A stretch of 64,000 nucleotides of DNA from Hyphomicrobiales bacterium. GTDB taxonomy: Bacteria; Pseudomonadota; Alphaproteobacteria; Rhizobiales; Rhizobiaceae. The notes under the pieces are model-generated. The model made no database searches and was not told the origin of the DNA. It worked only from the letters and a program-made list of their open reading frames with translations. Shown one piece after another: positions 8,682 through 17,335 of the stretch; the stretch's first letter is position 1; every line of letters begins with the position of its first letter. The translations under genes were made by a program, and so were the position numbers. The DNA is taken from contig UBZT01000010.1 of NCBI GenBank assembly GCA_900470155.1, positions 124,001 through 188,000 of the forward strand, written 5' to 3'.

Positions 8682-9905
8682 TCATTTGCCGAGATTGCGC
8701 TTGGCGAGCGTGCGCAGGCGAAGAGCGTTCAGCTTGATAAAGCCGGCAGCATCCTTCTGGTCATAGGCGCCCTGGTCGTCCTCGAACGTAACCAGCTGGT
8801 CGGAATAGAGCGACTTGGCCGATTCACGACCGGTGACCATGACATTGCCCTTGTAGAGTTTCAGCGTCACCTCGCCTTCGACATGCTCCTGGCTCTTGTC
8901 GATCAGCGCCTGCAGCATTTCGCGTTCCGGCGAGAACCAGAAGCCGTAATAGATCAGCTCGGCGTAGCGCGGCATGATCTCGTCCTTGAGATGGGCAGCA
9001 CCACGGTCGAGCGTGATCGATTCGATAGCGCGGTGCGCGGTGAGCAGGATGGTGCCGCCAGGGGTCTCGTAGACGCCACGCGACTTCATGCCGACAAAGC
9101 GGTTCTCGACCAGATCGAGCCGGCCGATGCCGTTGTCGCGACCGTAATTGTTAAGTTCGGCCAGAAGGGTCGCCGGGCTCATGCGCACGCCGTTGATCGA
9201 TACGGCATCACCCTTTTCGAAACCGACCTTGATGATGGTCGCCTTGTCGGGAGCGGCTTCCGGCGAGATCGTGCGCATATGCACGTATTCCGGCGCCTCG
9301 ACGGATGGATCCTCCAGAACCTTGCCCTCGGAGGACGAGTGCAGCAGGTTGGCGTCGACTGAGAACGGCGCTTCGCCCTTCTTGTCCTTGGCAACCGGGA
9401 TCTGGTTCTGCTCGGCGAACGCCAGCAGGTCCGTACGGCTCTTGAAGGCCCAGTCGCGCCACGGTGCGATGATCTTGATGTCCGGGTTCAGAGCATAGGC
9501 CGACAGTTCGAAGCGAACCTGGTCATTGCCCTTGCCGGTCGCGCCATGCGCAATGGCATCTGCACCGGTCTTCCTGGCGATCTCGATCAGGTGCTTGGAG
9601 ATCAGCGGACGGGCAATCGACGTGCCGAGCAGATAGACGCCTTCATAGACGGCATTGGCACGAAACATCGGAAAGACGAAATCGCGGACGAACTCTTCGC
9701 GGACATCTTCGATGAAGATTTCCTTGATGCCCATCATCTCGGCCTTCTTGCGCGCCGGCTCGAGCTCTTCGCCCTGGCCGAGGTCGGCAGTGAAGGTGAC
9801 GACTTCAGCACCGAGTTCGGTCTGCAGCCACTTCAGGATGATCGAGGTATCGAGGCCGCCGGAATAAGCGAGAACGACCTTTTTGACGTCTTTCGGGAGT
9901 GCCAT
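8682..9905 (-). CDS. argG: argininosuccinate synthase
   Basis: A 407-residue enzyme that joins citrulline and aspartate using ATP, the penultimate step of arginine synthesis. The N-terminal PP-loop is [15 protein letters not shown] (about 13-27), the ATP-pyrophosphatase signature. Further signatures are [16 protein letters not shown] and [23 protein letters not shown], and the C-terminus is a basic tail. The length matches the bacterial family. The gene stands alone, divergent from an SDR gene, as argG often does in rhizobia. Confidence 0.97.
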   Translation of the reverse strand: MALPKDVKKVVLAYSGGLDTSIILKWLQTELGAEVVTFTADLGQGEELEPARKKAEMMGIKEIFIEDVREEFVRDFVFPMFRANAVYEGVYLLGTSIARPLISKHLIEIARKTGADAIAHGATGKGNDQVRFELSAYALNPDIKIIAPWRDWAFKSRTDLLAFAEQNQIPVAKDKKGEAPFSVDANLLHSSSEGKVLEDPSVEAPEYVHMRTISPEAAPDKATIIKVGFEKGDAVSINGVRMSPATLLAELNNYGRDNGIGRLDLVENRFVGMKSRGVYETPGGTILLTAHRAIESITLDRGAAHLKDEIMPRYAELIYYGFWFSPEREMLQALIDKSQEHVEGEVTLKLYKGNVMVTGRESAKSLYSDQLVTFEDDQGAYDQKDAAGFIKLNALRLRTLAKRNLGK

Positions 9906-10096
9906 GATGATAAAGTCCGTTGATGAAGGCGAGCCCGACCAACCTGGGCCCCTGGTTTGGCGGCACTTTTAGCCGGATTCCGGCGCGGTGCAAGGGCAGG
10001 CCAGGTAGAGATTTGGCTTATGGCAGCCGCTTTCGATGGAGAAATCCGATTACCCCAATTGCTGTCACCTTGATCCTGTAGAAGACTGGCTAAGGT

Positions 10097-10126
10097 TTGA
10101 CTTGATTGGAATGCACACCATATGGC
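10097..10126 (+). promoter_or_regulatory. candidate promoter for the SDR gene
   Basis: TTGACT (10097-10102) and TATGGC (10121-10126), spaced 18 bases, lie about 37 bases before the SDR start. Only the -35 element is a strong match. Confidence 0.3.
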
Positions 10127-10162
10127 GTTCCTGCAAACCGAAACAGCAGCGAGGAGCACCAG

Positions 10163-11017
10163 ATGGCAGAGATCCAATTCGTGATGGCCAAAGGCAAGGT
10201 CGCCGTTGTGACAGGCGCCGCGTCCGGCATCGGACGAGCAGCAGCAAAGGCTTTTGCTTCGAGAGGAATGTGCGTTGTCCTGGCCGATCTCGGCGGGGAC
10301 AATCTGGCTGAAGCAGCCCAGGAGGTCGCAGCACTTTCGGAAAACCCGGAAAGTGACGTTGTTGCCATCGAAACTGACGTCAGCAAGCGCGAGGATCTGG
10401 AAGCCCTGGAGCGTGCCATTATTCAGCGTTTCGGCCGCGTGCATGTCCTGATGAACAATGCCGGAATCCAGCCGGGAAGCAGCCTGTTTGGCCCACAGGC
10501 CAATTGGGACAATGTCTTTGCTGTCAATCTGATGGGCGTGGTGCATGGCACGCGGGTCTTCGGTCCGGGCATGATCAACCACAAGGATCCGGCCATCATC
10601 ATCAACACCGGCTCGAAACAGGGCATCACCACGCCGCCGGGCGATCCGGCCTACAATGTTGCCAAGGCAGGGGTGAAGGCCTTCACCGAAGCCTTGCAGC
10701 ACGAATTGCGCAACACGCCGGATTGCAATGTCACAGCCCATCTGCTGATCCCGGGCTTTGTCTATACCGGGCTCACCGCCAATGGTCGGGCAGAAAAGCC
10801 AGCTGCTGCCTGGACGTCTGAACAGACGGTCGAGTTCATGCTGGAAAGCATTGGCCGAGGCGATTTCTACATCCTTTGCCCGGACAACGACGTCGATCGG
10901 GCAACGGACGAAAGGCGCATTGCCTGGGCTGCCGGCGATATCATCGAAAACAGGCCGCCGCTGTCGCGCTGGCATCCAGACTATGCCGAGGCCTTCAAGG
11001 CGTATCTCGCAAAGTAG
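10163..11017 (+). CDS. SDR family oxidoreductase
   Basis: A 284-residue short-chain dehydrogenase. The cofactor glycine motif TGAASGIGRAAA is near residue 15, followed by NNAG. The catalytic Ser (in NTGSKQG) and YNVAK are 13 residues apart, as in active classical SDRs. The start at 10163 has GAGGAGCACCAG before it. The C-terminal part (FYILCPDNDVDRATDERRIAWAAGDI) resembles a rhizobial SDR subgroup in which bases such as these follow the active-site lobe; the substrate is unknown. It is divergent from argG. Confidence 0.88.
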   Translation: MAEIQFVMAKGKVAVVTGAASGIGRAAAKAFASRGMCVVLADLGGDNLAEAAQEVAALSENPESDVVAIETDVSKREDLEALERAIIQRFGRVHVLMNNAGIQPGSSLFGPQANWDNVFAVNLMGVVHGTRVFGPGMINHKDPAIIINTGSKQGITTPPGDPAYNVAKAGVKAFTEALQHELRNTPDCNVTAHLLIPGFVYTGLTANGRAEKPAAAWTSEQTVEFMLESIGRGDFYILCPDNDVDRATDERRIAWAAGDIIENRPPLSRWHPDYAEAFKAYLAK

Positions 11018-11046
11018 GCGCCGGATTGGCAAGCATCACGAAGCTC

Positions 11047-11082
11047 GATAAGGATGGACAATCCGGCCTTATCGGGCTTTTT
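11047..11082 (+). terminator. probable terminator after the SDR gene
   Basis: GATAAGG (11047-11053) pairs with CCTTATC (11067-11073), with extra pairing inside, and is followed by GGGC and a run of five T. It lies 29 bases after the SDR stop and just before the LysE gene. Confidence 0.55.
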
Positions 11083-11099
11083 GATTTTTGGTGTCATTC

Positions 11100-11741
11100 A
11101 TGGATTTCGTTCCCAGCCTGCCGACATTCCTCGCCTTCAGCCTCGCCATTCTGCTCCTGGCGCTGACGCCCGGACCCGATATGACACTGTGGATCAGCCG
11201 GTCCCTGCGCGACGGCCGCTCGATCGGCCTGATGGTCCTGGCCGGCACCAGCTTCGGTATCTCCATTCACACGATCCTCGTCGCCTTCGGCATCTCCGCG
11301 CTGATCGTCGCGTCGCCAACCGCCTTCATGATGCTGAAGACCGGCGGGGCTGCCTATCTCTTGTGGCTGGCGATCCAGGCCATTCGCCATGGCTCGAACT
11401 TTGTCGTCAAGGCCGACGGCGACGGCGAGGCCTCACGGCTCAACGCCTTCATCAATGGGCTCTGGGTCAATCTGCTCAATCCCAAGGTCATCATCTTCTT
11501 CATGACCTTCCTGCCGCAATTCGTTACCGCCGACGATCCGCATGTCACCGGCAAACTGGTCTTCCTCGGCCTTTGGTCGATCATCCTGTCGCTGCCGATC
11601 GGCATAGCGATCATCTTCGGTGCGGATTTCCTCTCGGGTTGGCTGCAGGCCAATCGCAAGATCCTGCGCGGCATCGACTACACCTTTGCCGGCGTCTTCT
11701 CGATCTTCGCCGCCAAGATCCTGATGACCCAAGCCAAGTGA
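11100..11741 (+). CDS. LysE/RhtB family amino-acid exporter
   Basis: A 213-residue inner-membrane protein with about six hydrophobic segments. The N-terminal LALTPGPDMTLWISRSLRDGR and the mid-protein NGLWVNLLNPKVIIFFMTFLPQF are the LysE/RhtB signatures (TPGP and NPK). Family members export basic amino acids, homoserine, threonine or homoserine lactones by proton antiport; the substrate is not predictable here. ATG 11100 is chosen over the in-frame TTG and GTG just upstream; no strong ribosome binding site is visible for any of them. Confidence 0.87.
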   Translation: MDFVPSLPTFLAFSLAILLLALTPGPDMTLWISRSLRDGRSIGLMVLAGTSFGISIHTILVAFGISALIVASPTAFMMLKTGGAAYLLWLAIQAIRHGSNFVVKADGDGEASRLNAFINGLWVNLLNPKVIIFFMTFLPQFVTADDPHVTGKLVFLGLWSIILSLPIGIAIIFGADFLSGWLQANRKILRGIDYTFAGVFSIFAAKILMTQAK

Positions 11742-11769
11742 CAGTCTGAAACGAAAAAGGCTGCAACGA

Positions 11770-11793
11770 AAAAGCGGGCCGAAGCCCGCTTTT
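11770..11793. terminator. bidirectional terminator between the LysE gene and rlmN
   Basis: AAAAGCGGGC (11770-11779), the loop CGAA, then GCCCGCTTTT (11784-11793). T-runs occur on both strands. The plus-strand end touches the rlmN stop codon, so the hairpin can serve both convergent genes. Confidence 0.75.
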
Positions 11794-13037
11794 TAATCCT
11801 CGTCGTCGGCGCCGTGATTGGCGATCATCATCGCCTCGAAGGCGAGCCGCTCGGTCTTGCGCATACGCTCCGATTCCGACTTCAACTGGCCGCAGGCCGC
11901 CAGAATGTCGCGGCCACGCGGCGTGCGGATCGGTGAGGCATAGCCGGCGGCATTGATGAAATCGGCAAACTTTTCGATCTGCTCCCAGTCCGAACACTGG
12001 TAATTGGTGCCCGGCCACGGATTGAACGGGATCAGGTTGATCTTGGAAGGCACACCCTTCAGCAGCTGGATCAGACCCTTGGCATCCTCGAGGCTGTCGT
12101 TGACGTCCTTTAGCATCACATACTCGAAGGTGATCCGACGGGCATTCGACAGACCCGGATAGTTGCGACAGGCTTCGATCAGGTCCTTCAACGGATACTT
12201 CTTGTTGATCGGCACCAGCAGGTCGCGCAGGTCGTCGCGCACCGCATGCAGCGAAATCGCAAGCATCACGCCGATCTCTTCGCCGGTCTTGTAGATTTCC
12301 GGCACGACGCCCGAGGTGGAGAGCGTGATGCGACGCTTCGACAGTGACAGTCCATCGCCATCGGATGCAATCAGCAGCGCCTTCTTCACTTCCTCAAAAT
12401 TGTAGAGCGGCTCGCCCATGCCCATCATCACGACATTGGTCACCTTGCGATCGCTCGACGGCACCATGCCGCCTTGCGGCACGTCGCGATCCGGGAAGTC
12501 GCCGAGACGATCGCGCGCCAAAAGCAACTGCGACAGGATTTCCTCGGCCGTCAGGTTGCGCACCAGCTTCTGCGTCCCGGTGTGGCAGAAGGTACAGGTG
12601 AGCGTGCAGCCGACCTGGCTGGAAATACACAGCGTGCCTCGTCCCTCTTCCGGAATGTAGACCGCCTCGATCTCGACCGGCCGACCGGCTCCGCGTGGCG
12701 GAAAACGCAGCAGCCATTTGCGGGTGCCGTCGTTCGAAATCTGCTCTTCGACAATCTCCGGCCGGGCGATGGTGAAATGCGTCTTCAGCATTTCGCGCAT
12801 GTCCTTGGACACATTGACCATGGCGTCGAAGTCGGAGACACCGCGCACATAGACCCAGTTCCAGATCTGCGCGACGCGCATTTTGATCTGCTTTTCCGGC
12901 ACGCCCTTTTCGCGAAGCGCCGCCCCCAATGTGTCGCGGTCCATGCCGATCAGGCTCGGTTTCTCGGCCATGGCGCTTGGGCGCTGGGCTGGCGCAACGG
13001 TGCGAGGACGCTCGGAAAGGGTGTCGGTGGCGGACAT
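11793..13037 (-). CDS. rlmN: dual-specificity 23S rRNA/tRNA adenine-C2 methyltransferase RlmN
   Basis: A 414-residue radical SAM enzyme that methylates C2 of A2503 in 23S rRNA and A37 in some tRNAs. The 4Fe-4S cluster cysteines are C144, C148 and C151 in [12 protein letters not shown] (the CxxxCxxC of this family). The C-terminal catalytic Cys is in [12 protein letters not shown]. The SAM-binding GMGEPLYNF is also present. The first ~30 residues before [14 protein letters not shown] are a variable extension, so the true start could be the internal Met23. Confidence 0.95.
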   Translation of the reverse strand: MSATDTLSERPRTVAPAQRPSAMAEKPSLIGMDRDTLGAALREKGVPEKQIKMRVAQIWNWVYVRGVSDFDAMVNVSKDMREMLKTHFTIARPEIVEEQISNDGTRKWLLRFPPRGAGRPVEIEAVYIPEEGRGTLCISSQVGCTLTCTFCHTGTQKLVRNLTAEEILSQLLLARDRLGDFPDRDVPQGGMVPSSDRKVTNVVMMGMGEPLYNFEEVKKALLIASDGDGLSLSKRRITLSTSGVVPEIYKTGEEIGVMLAISLHAVRDDLRDLLVPINKKYPLKDLIEACRNYPGLSNARRITFEYVMLKDVNDSLEDAKGLIQLLKGVPSKINLIPFNPWPGTNYQCSDWEQIEKFADFINAAGYASPIRTPRGRDILAACGQLKSESERMRKTERLAFEAMMIANHGADDED

Positions 13038-13274
13038 GGTTCAAACCTCTTGCCGATATCAGGACCGTCACCGGCGGGCGGCGATCAATGTTCGGCGATG
13101 CATGAATGCTGGACTTTGCAATGCGGAACATGGTCGCGCATTCGACTTTGATGCGGGGCAATATCAGCTTTTTCGGCCGCCGTCACCCCGCAGCGGTGCG
13201 GTCGACACGAAAGCCTTAACGGCGAATGGGGCCGGCAACGCCGACCCCATGCTAACGATGAGACAAAAGGATGT

Positions 13275-13778
13275 TTACTTGCAGCCTTCGATCTTCTTCA
13301 GTGCCGCCGAAATGCCCGACAGCGAATAGCTGTAGTTCGTGCCCGTACCGCGTGCCGACGTCGCCTTGACCGTCATCGACTTGCCGGTCTTCATCGCAGC
13401 AACCAGTGCCGGTTCTTCGGCCGCATTCTCGACCCAGGCCGAGGTGTCCTTGACGAACAGGACGAAGTTCTTGTCATCGATCGTCACATTGACTTTCGAA
13501 TCGCCCTTCATCGCATAACCCATCATCGCCTGCGGCTCGTACGATATGTTCTGGCCGGGGCGCTGCGACACGACGAAGAAGATATCGCCATGATTGACAC
13601 TGGCCGGTTCTTTGGTCGTCGGGACCGACAGAACGTAGCAAACAGTGCCACCGTTGGATTTATAGGAATAAGCACCCCAGGCCTTGAACTGCTCGATACG
13701 CGTCGGCGATTGCGCGACGGCGAGCCCGCTGCTTGCCAGGATCAGTGCCAGTGCGGCTACGCTACTTCTTACAAACAT
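13275..13778 (-). CDS. invasion-associated locus B (IalB) family protein, secreted
   Basis: A 167-residue protein with a Sec signal peptide (MFVRSSVAALALILASSGLAVAQ, probable cleavage after AVAQ). The mature part matches the IalB-like fold, with FKAWGAYSYKSNGGTVCYVLS and two cysteines (in CYVLS and the C-terminal EGCK) that could pair. Family members are periplasmic or outer-membrane associated and are common in Rhizobiales; the name comes from Bartonella and does not imply virulence here. The start at 13778 has AGGAAGAC upstream; an ATG at 13838 would spoil the signal peptide. Confidence 0.85.
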   Translation of the reverse strand: MFVRSSVAALALILASSGLAVAQSPTRIEQFKAWGAYSYKSNGGTVCYVLSVPTTKEPASVNHGDIFFVVSQRPGQNISYEPQAMMGYAMKGDSKVNVTIDDKNFVLFVKDTSAWVENAAEEPALVAAMKTGKSMTVKATSARGTGTNYSYSLSGISAALKKIEGCK

Positions 13779-14048
13779 GTCTTCCTGCCGGTTGTTTCCA
13801 TCCATCGCCCAGTCACAAAACCGGACGCTCTTCGTCAAAACCTGTGTTCAGTTTGACTTAATTTACCTTACCAAAACGTGAACGAAGGACGCCTTCTTGT
13901 CACAAACCGCGTCGTCGAACTGAATTTGGCGCCCGAAATCCGGCAAAAATCACCCGATATGGACATTGGCTCCCGACAGCGATGTAGAAAGAGCAAATCA
14001 GGCAAGAGTTAGGCTGATCTGATTTTTCGTCAGCGATCTGGGTAGCGC

Positions 14049-14441
14049 TTAGGCGTTCTTGCCGGGACCTTCGGCTTTTTCCGCCAATATTTCGTCCGCA
14101 GCGTCATAGTGCCGCTCCTTGATATGCCTGTTGATCAGCGCAAATGCGGCCGTCAGCACAGCGACGTCGTCGGTGAAACCGATAAAGGCAAACACGTCCG
14201 GAACGGCATCGAGCGGCAGGACGAAATAACCCAGCGCAGCAAGCAAAATGCCGCGCGCACGGAACGGCGTCTCCCTGTCTGTTGCGCAATAGAACGCAGC
14301 AACGACATCCCGCGAGAACGGGATTTGGCGAGCGGCTTTTTTCATGGTCGGCCAGAAGCGACTACGAACCTTCGCCTCCTGCCGCTCCTGCGTTTCTTCG
14401 TCGCCCGGCAACAGAATTTCGCCGATTTTCACGTCATCCAT
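14049..14441 (-). CDS. DUF1232 (YkvA-like) membrane protein
   Basis: A 130-residue protein. The DUF1232 core is clear: RARGILLAALGYFVLPLDAVPD followed by FIGFTDDVAVLTAAFALINRHI, with the family's LP-D-x-PD and GxxDD pattern. It has one or two membrane-inserted hydrophobic helices after an acidic, soluble N-terminal part (LLPGDEETQERQEAK). The biochemical function is unknown. The preceding ~270-base gap (13779-14048) holds the ialB promoter region and no gene I can support. Confidence 0.85.
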   Translation of the reverse strand: MDDVKIGEILLPGDEETQERQEAKVRSRFWPTMKKAARQIPFSRDVVAAFYCATDRETPFRARGILLAALGYFVLPLDAVPDVFAFIGFTDDVAVLTAAFALINRHIKERHYDAADEILAEKAEGPGKNA

Positions 14442-14499
14442 CGTCCATCGATTCCTTCGTTTGGACCCTGAAAAGATATGTGGATGGACTGCGGCAGTT

Positions 14500-14802
14500 T
14501 CAATCGTCCTGCGCGGCCGCCATATCCATGAGAACGGCCAGCTTGAAATCCAGTTCCGTCAGGCCTCCGGCGGAATGCGTGGTCAGCGCCACATCGACCC
14601 GCTTGTAGACATTGGACCATTCGGGGTGATGGTCCAGCTTTTCGGCAGCAAGAGCCGCTTCGGCCATGAAGCCGAACGCCTGGCGAAAATCGCGAAAGAC
14701 ATAGTGCTTCTCGATCGCGGCACCCGCGCGCCCGATCGACCATCCCTTGAGTTCACCAAGGCGGGCAGCGATTGCCGCATCGTCCAGTTTCTCATATTTC
14801 AT
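14500..14802 (-). CDS. phhB: 4a-hydroxytetrahydrobiopterin dehydratase (PCD/DCoH)
   Basis: A 100-residue protein, full length for pterin-4a-carbinolamine dehydratase. The enzyme regenerates tetrahydropterin after aromatic amino-acid hydroxylation. The active-site signature KLDHHPEWSNVYKRVDVAL holds the adjacent histidines, and the later LTTHSAGGLTELDFKLA gives the third. The start at 14802 follows GGGAGGTGAAGAG; the open frame extends 35 codons upstream but lacks a binding site. No phenylalanine hydroxylase gene is near. Confidence 0.93.
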   Translation of the reverse strand: MKYEKLDDAAIAARLGELKGWSIGRAGAAIEKHYVFRDFRQAFGFMAEAALAAEKLDHHPEWSNVYKRVDVALTTHSAGGLTELDFKLAVLMDMAAAQDD

Positions 14803-14829
14803 CTCTTCACCTCCCAATGGAATGTGCCG

Positions 14830-15303
14830 ATGAACACACCCTCGATCCTTTTTGTCTGTCTCGGCAATATCTGCCGTTCGCCGCTGGCCGAAGGTATCTA
14901 CCGGCACCTCGTCTCAGCCGAGACCTATGCAGGCCAGATCGCCTCTGCCGGTATCGGCGGCTGGCATGCAGGCGATCCGCCGGACCGCCGCTCCATCGAG
15001 ACAGCCCGCCAATATGGCATAGATATTTCGACGCAGAGGGCAAGGCAGGTCAAGCAGCAGGATTTCGCCGCGTTCGATTTGATTCTCGCCATGGACAGCA
15101 GCAACCTTGGGCGCCTGCAGGCGCTGGCGCCCCGTGAATATCAGGACCGGCTGCATCTGTTCAGCCGCTACGCGACGTCAACCGATGTCGATGTCCCGGA
15201 TCCCTATTACGGTGGACAGGCCGAATTCGACGCTGTCTACACCATGCTCTTTTCTGGCTGCAAAGCCTTGGTCGCAAAATTCGCCACCGAACGGTTTTCG
15301 TGA
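14830..15303 (+). CDS. low-molecular-weight protein tyrosine phosphatase
   Basis: A 157-residue phosphatase. The P-loop VCLGNICRSP sits at the N-terminus, with nucleophile Cys10 and Arg16 (CX5R), and the general-acid loop is VPDPYYGG near residue 130. Both are diagnostic. Substrates could be exopolysaccharide tyrosine kinases or free phosphotyrosine; no Wzc-like kinase is in the window. The gene is divergent from phhB and its last 67 bases overlap the 3' end of thpR on the other strand. Confidence 0.93.
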   Translation: MNTPSILFVCLGNICRSPLAEGIYRHLVSAETYAGQIASAGIGGWHAGDPPDRRSIETARQYGIDISTQRARQVKQQDFAAFDLILAMDSSNLGRLQALAPREYQDRLHLFSRYATSTDVDVPDPYYGGQAEFDAVYTMLFSGCKALVAKFATERFS

Positions 15304-15830
15304 AGCGGAAAGACTTCCTCGGTCAGATAAGGCCCACCCCCCACCGATTCCCTCGACGACAGCAATACGAAGCGCGGCGCAATGAAGGGAACGGTATGGA
15401 AATCGCCGCGACCGCTCAAGTAATGCACCACATCCTCGAGACGAGACTGCTTGAGGCGTGCCAGGGTCACATGCGGGGTGAACTTTCGCGGGTCGGGAGG
15501 AAGTCCGATCCGCTGACAAATCCGTTCTATCTCACCCTGTAGCGCATACATCTCCGGTGCCGGCGTGACCCCGGCCCAGATCGAATGCGGTTTCTTCGAA
15601 CCGAAGGAACCGATGCCATTCAGCGAGAGAGAGAATTCCGGTCGGTCGATCCGGTCGAGGCGATCGACAATTTCGTCTGCTGTTCGTCCATCGACATCGC
15701 CGATGAAGCGCAAGGTGATGTGGTAGTTCTCCACATCGATCCACCGGGCGCCGGGCAGACCACCCCGCAACAATGAAAGGCTCATCGCCGCATTGCGGGG
15801 AATTTCGAGGGCAGTGAATAATCTCGGCAT
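15237..15830 (-). CDS. thpR: RNA 2',3'-cyclic phosphodiesterase (ThpR/LigT)
   Basis: A 197-residue member of the 2H phosphoesterase superfamily. Both catalytic HxT motifs are present: YHITLRF (H37, T39) and PHVTLARL (H120, T122). The family hydrolyses 2',3'-cyclic phosphates of RNA ends and can ligate tRNA halves in vitro. The start at 15830 gives MPRLFTALEIP, the standard N-terminus. The last ~22 codons (HENRSVANFATKALQPEKSMV) lie over the convergent phosphatase gene and are probably not part of the fold. Confidence 0.92.
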   Translation of the reverse strand: MPRLFTALEIPRNAAMSLSLLRGGLPGARWIDVENYHITLRFIGDVDGRTADEIVDRLDRIDRPEFSLSLNGIGSFGSKKPHSIWAGVTPAPEMYALQGEIERICQRIGLPPDPRKFTPHVTLARLKQSRLEDVVHYLSGRGDFHTVPFIAPRFVLLSSRESVGGGPYLTEEVFPLHENRSVANFATKALQPEKSMV

Positions 15831-15896
15831 CGCGAGCTCCCCGAATCTTTTGCAGATGCTCACAGCGAATCACGCAATGCCTTCAGGCGCAAGCGC

Positions 15897-16547
15897 TTAT
15901 TTAGACTTACCCTCAACGCTTTTCACCAGCTCTTCAGCCAGCGGCAACATCCGCTGCGCCATCAAGGCCAGCCCCTTTGTGTTGGGATGCATGCCATCCT
16001 CCAACAAAAGGCTGCGCTCGGTAATCACACCATCGAGGATGAACGGATAGAGCGGCAGCGCGTGTTTCGCAGCGAGACGAGGATAGATAGCATTGAATGT
16101 TTCACCGTATTGCGCGCCCATATTCGGCGGCGCGAGCACGCCGACGAGAAGAATGGGGATTCCACGCGCCTTCAGGCGGCTGATGATCTGGTCGAGATTT
16201 TTTTCCGACTGATCCGGCGGGATTCCGCGCAAGGCGTCATTTGCCCCAAGCTCAAGGATCACGCCATCGGTCCCGTCGGGAACCGACCAGTCGACGCGCG
16301 ACAGGCCGCCAGACGTGGTGTCGCCTGACACACCGGCATTGGTGATGACGACATCATGGCCTTTTGCCGCCAGCGCGCGCTGCAACTGGGCCGGCAGCGC
16401 ATCTTCCTGCGGCAATTGATAGCCGGCCATCAAGCTGTCACCGAAGCCGACCAGTTGCACTGGCTCGGCGGCAGCGAGCCGGGCGGCACCCAGCGTTGCC
16501 ATCAGGATCACGGTGAAATGAAGGGCTACGGCTTTAAATCTCATCAT
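15897..16547 (-). CDS. tesA: GDSL/SGNH arylesterase, TesA-like, exported
   Basis: A 216-residue SGNH hydrolase with a signal peptide ending near ARLAAA. Block I is GFGDSLMAGY with nucleophile Ser38. Block III is LELGANDALRG, and block V is DGMHPN, holding the catalytic Asp and His. This matches TesA/arylesterase proteins of the periplasm, which hydrolyse acyl thioesters and esters. It is divergent from an ABC exporter (LolD/FtsX-like), an arrangement well known for tesA-ybbAP in proteobacteria, which supports the assignment. Confidence 0.92.
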   Translation of the reverse strand: MMRFKAVALHFTVILMATLGAARLAAAEPVQLVGFGDSLMAGYQLPQEDALPAQLQRALAAKGHDVVITNAGVSGDTTSGGLSRVDWSVPDGTDGVILELGANDALRGIPPDQSEKNLDQIISRLKARGIPILLVGVLAPPNMGAQYGETFNAIYPRLAAKHALPLYPFILDGVITERSLLLEDGMHPNTKGLALMAQRMLPLAEELVKSVEGKSK

Positions 16548-16621
16548 GGCTTTCCTAGATTGCCGTCAGGTCGCATCCTGCGGCAACGAATTTGATTTCC
16601 ATAGATATAGGACGGTTGCGC

Positions 16622-17335
16622 GTGAGAAAAACCATTATCGAGCTTAAAAGCGCCGATCTCACTCTGGGCAATGCTGCGGCCTCCGTCCACGTCCTGAAGG
16701 ACATTGATCTTACCATCGCCGAAGGCGAAGCCGTCGGCATTATCGGCCCTTCCGGCTCCGGCAAGTCGACCCTGTTGATGGTCCTTGCCGGTCTCGAGCG
16801 GTTGGACAGCGGCGAAATCCATGTCCGAGACACCGCGCTGCACGCGCTCAAGGAAGACGCCCTTGCCGATTTTCGCGGCAAGAATATCGGCATTGTCTTC
16901 CAGTCCTTCCACCTGATTGCCAATATGACGGCGATCGAGAATGTTGCGGTTCCGCTGGAACTGGCCAATGTCCGCAATGCCTTCGACATCGCCCGCAAGG
17001 AACTGGAGGCCGTCGGCCTTGGTGAGCGGCTCAACCACTATCCCGGACAATTGTCCGGCGGCGAGCAGCAGCGCGTCGCCATTGCCCGGGCTCTCGCCCC
17101 GTCTCCGGCCGTTCTGATTGCCGACGAGCCGACGGGTAATCTCGATACCGAAACCGGCCGCCAGATCGCCGATCTCCTGTTTTCCAAGCAGGCCGAGCGC
17201 GCCATGACACTCGTACTCGTCACCCACGACAATGCGCTGGCAGCGCGTTGCTCGCGCCAGGTCCGCGTTGCATCCGGCAAGATTGCCGGCGACAGCGCCG
17301 CTGAAACCAGCCGCCCGACCGCGGTGCCCGCATGA
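16622..17335 (+). CDS. ABC transporter ATP-binding protein (LolD/YbbA-like)
   Basis: A 237-residue ATPase. The Walker A is GPSGSGKST (42-50), the signature is [15 protein letters not shown], and Walker B is [12 protein letters not shown]. The sequence [12 protein letters not shown] gives the H-loop. It belongs to the MacB/LolD/YbbA group that works with FtsX-type permeases. The start is a GTG with AGGACGG upstream; an in-frame TTG 10 codons earlier is less likely. Its stop overlaps the permease ATG (ATGA), so the two are coupled. The location next to tesA mirrors ybbA-tesA. Confidence 0.93.
   Translation: MRKTIIELKSADLTLGNAAASVHVLKDIDLTIAEGEAVGIIGPSGSGKSTLLMVLAGLERLDSGEIHVRDTALHALKEDALADFRGKNIGIVFQSFHLIANMTAIENVAVPLELANVRNAFDIARKELEAVGLGERLNHYPGQLSGGEQQRVAIARALAPSPAVLIADEPTGNLDTETGRQIADLLFSKQAERAMTLVLVTHDNALAARCSRQVRVASGKIAGDSAAETSRPTAVPA

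Noticed and set aside
14802-14907. Longer N-terminus for the pterin dehydratase.
   Set aside because: GGGAGGTGAAGAG precedes the inner ATG and the family starts there; the extension would overlap the divergent phosphatase gene.
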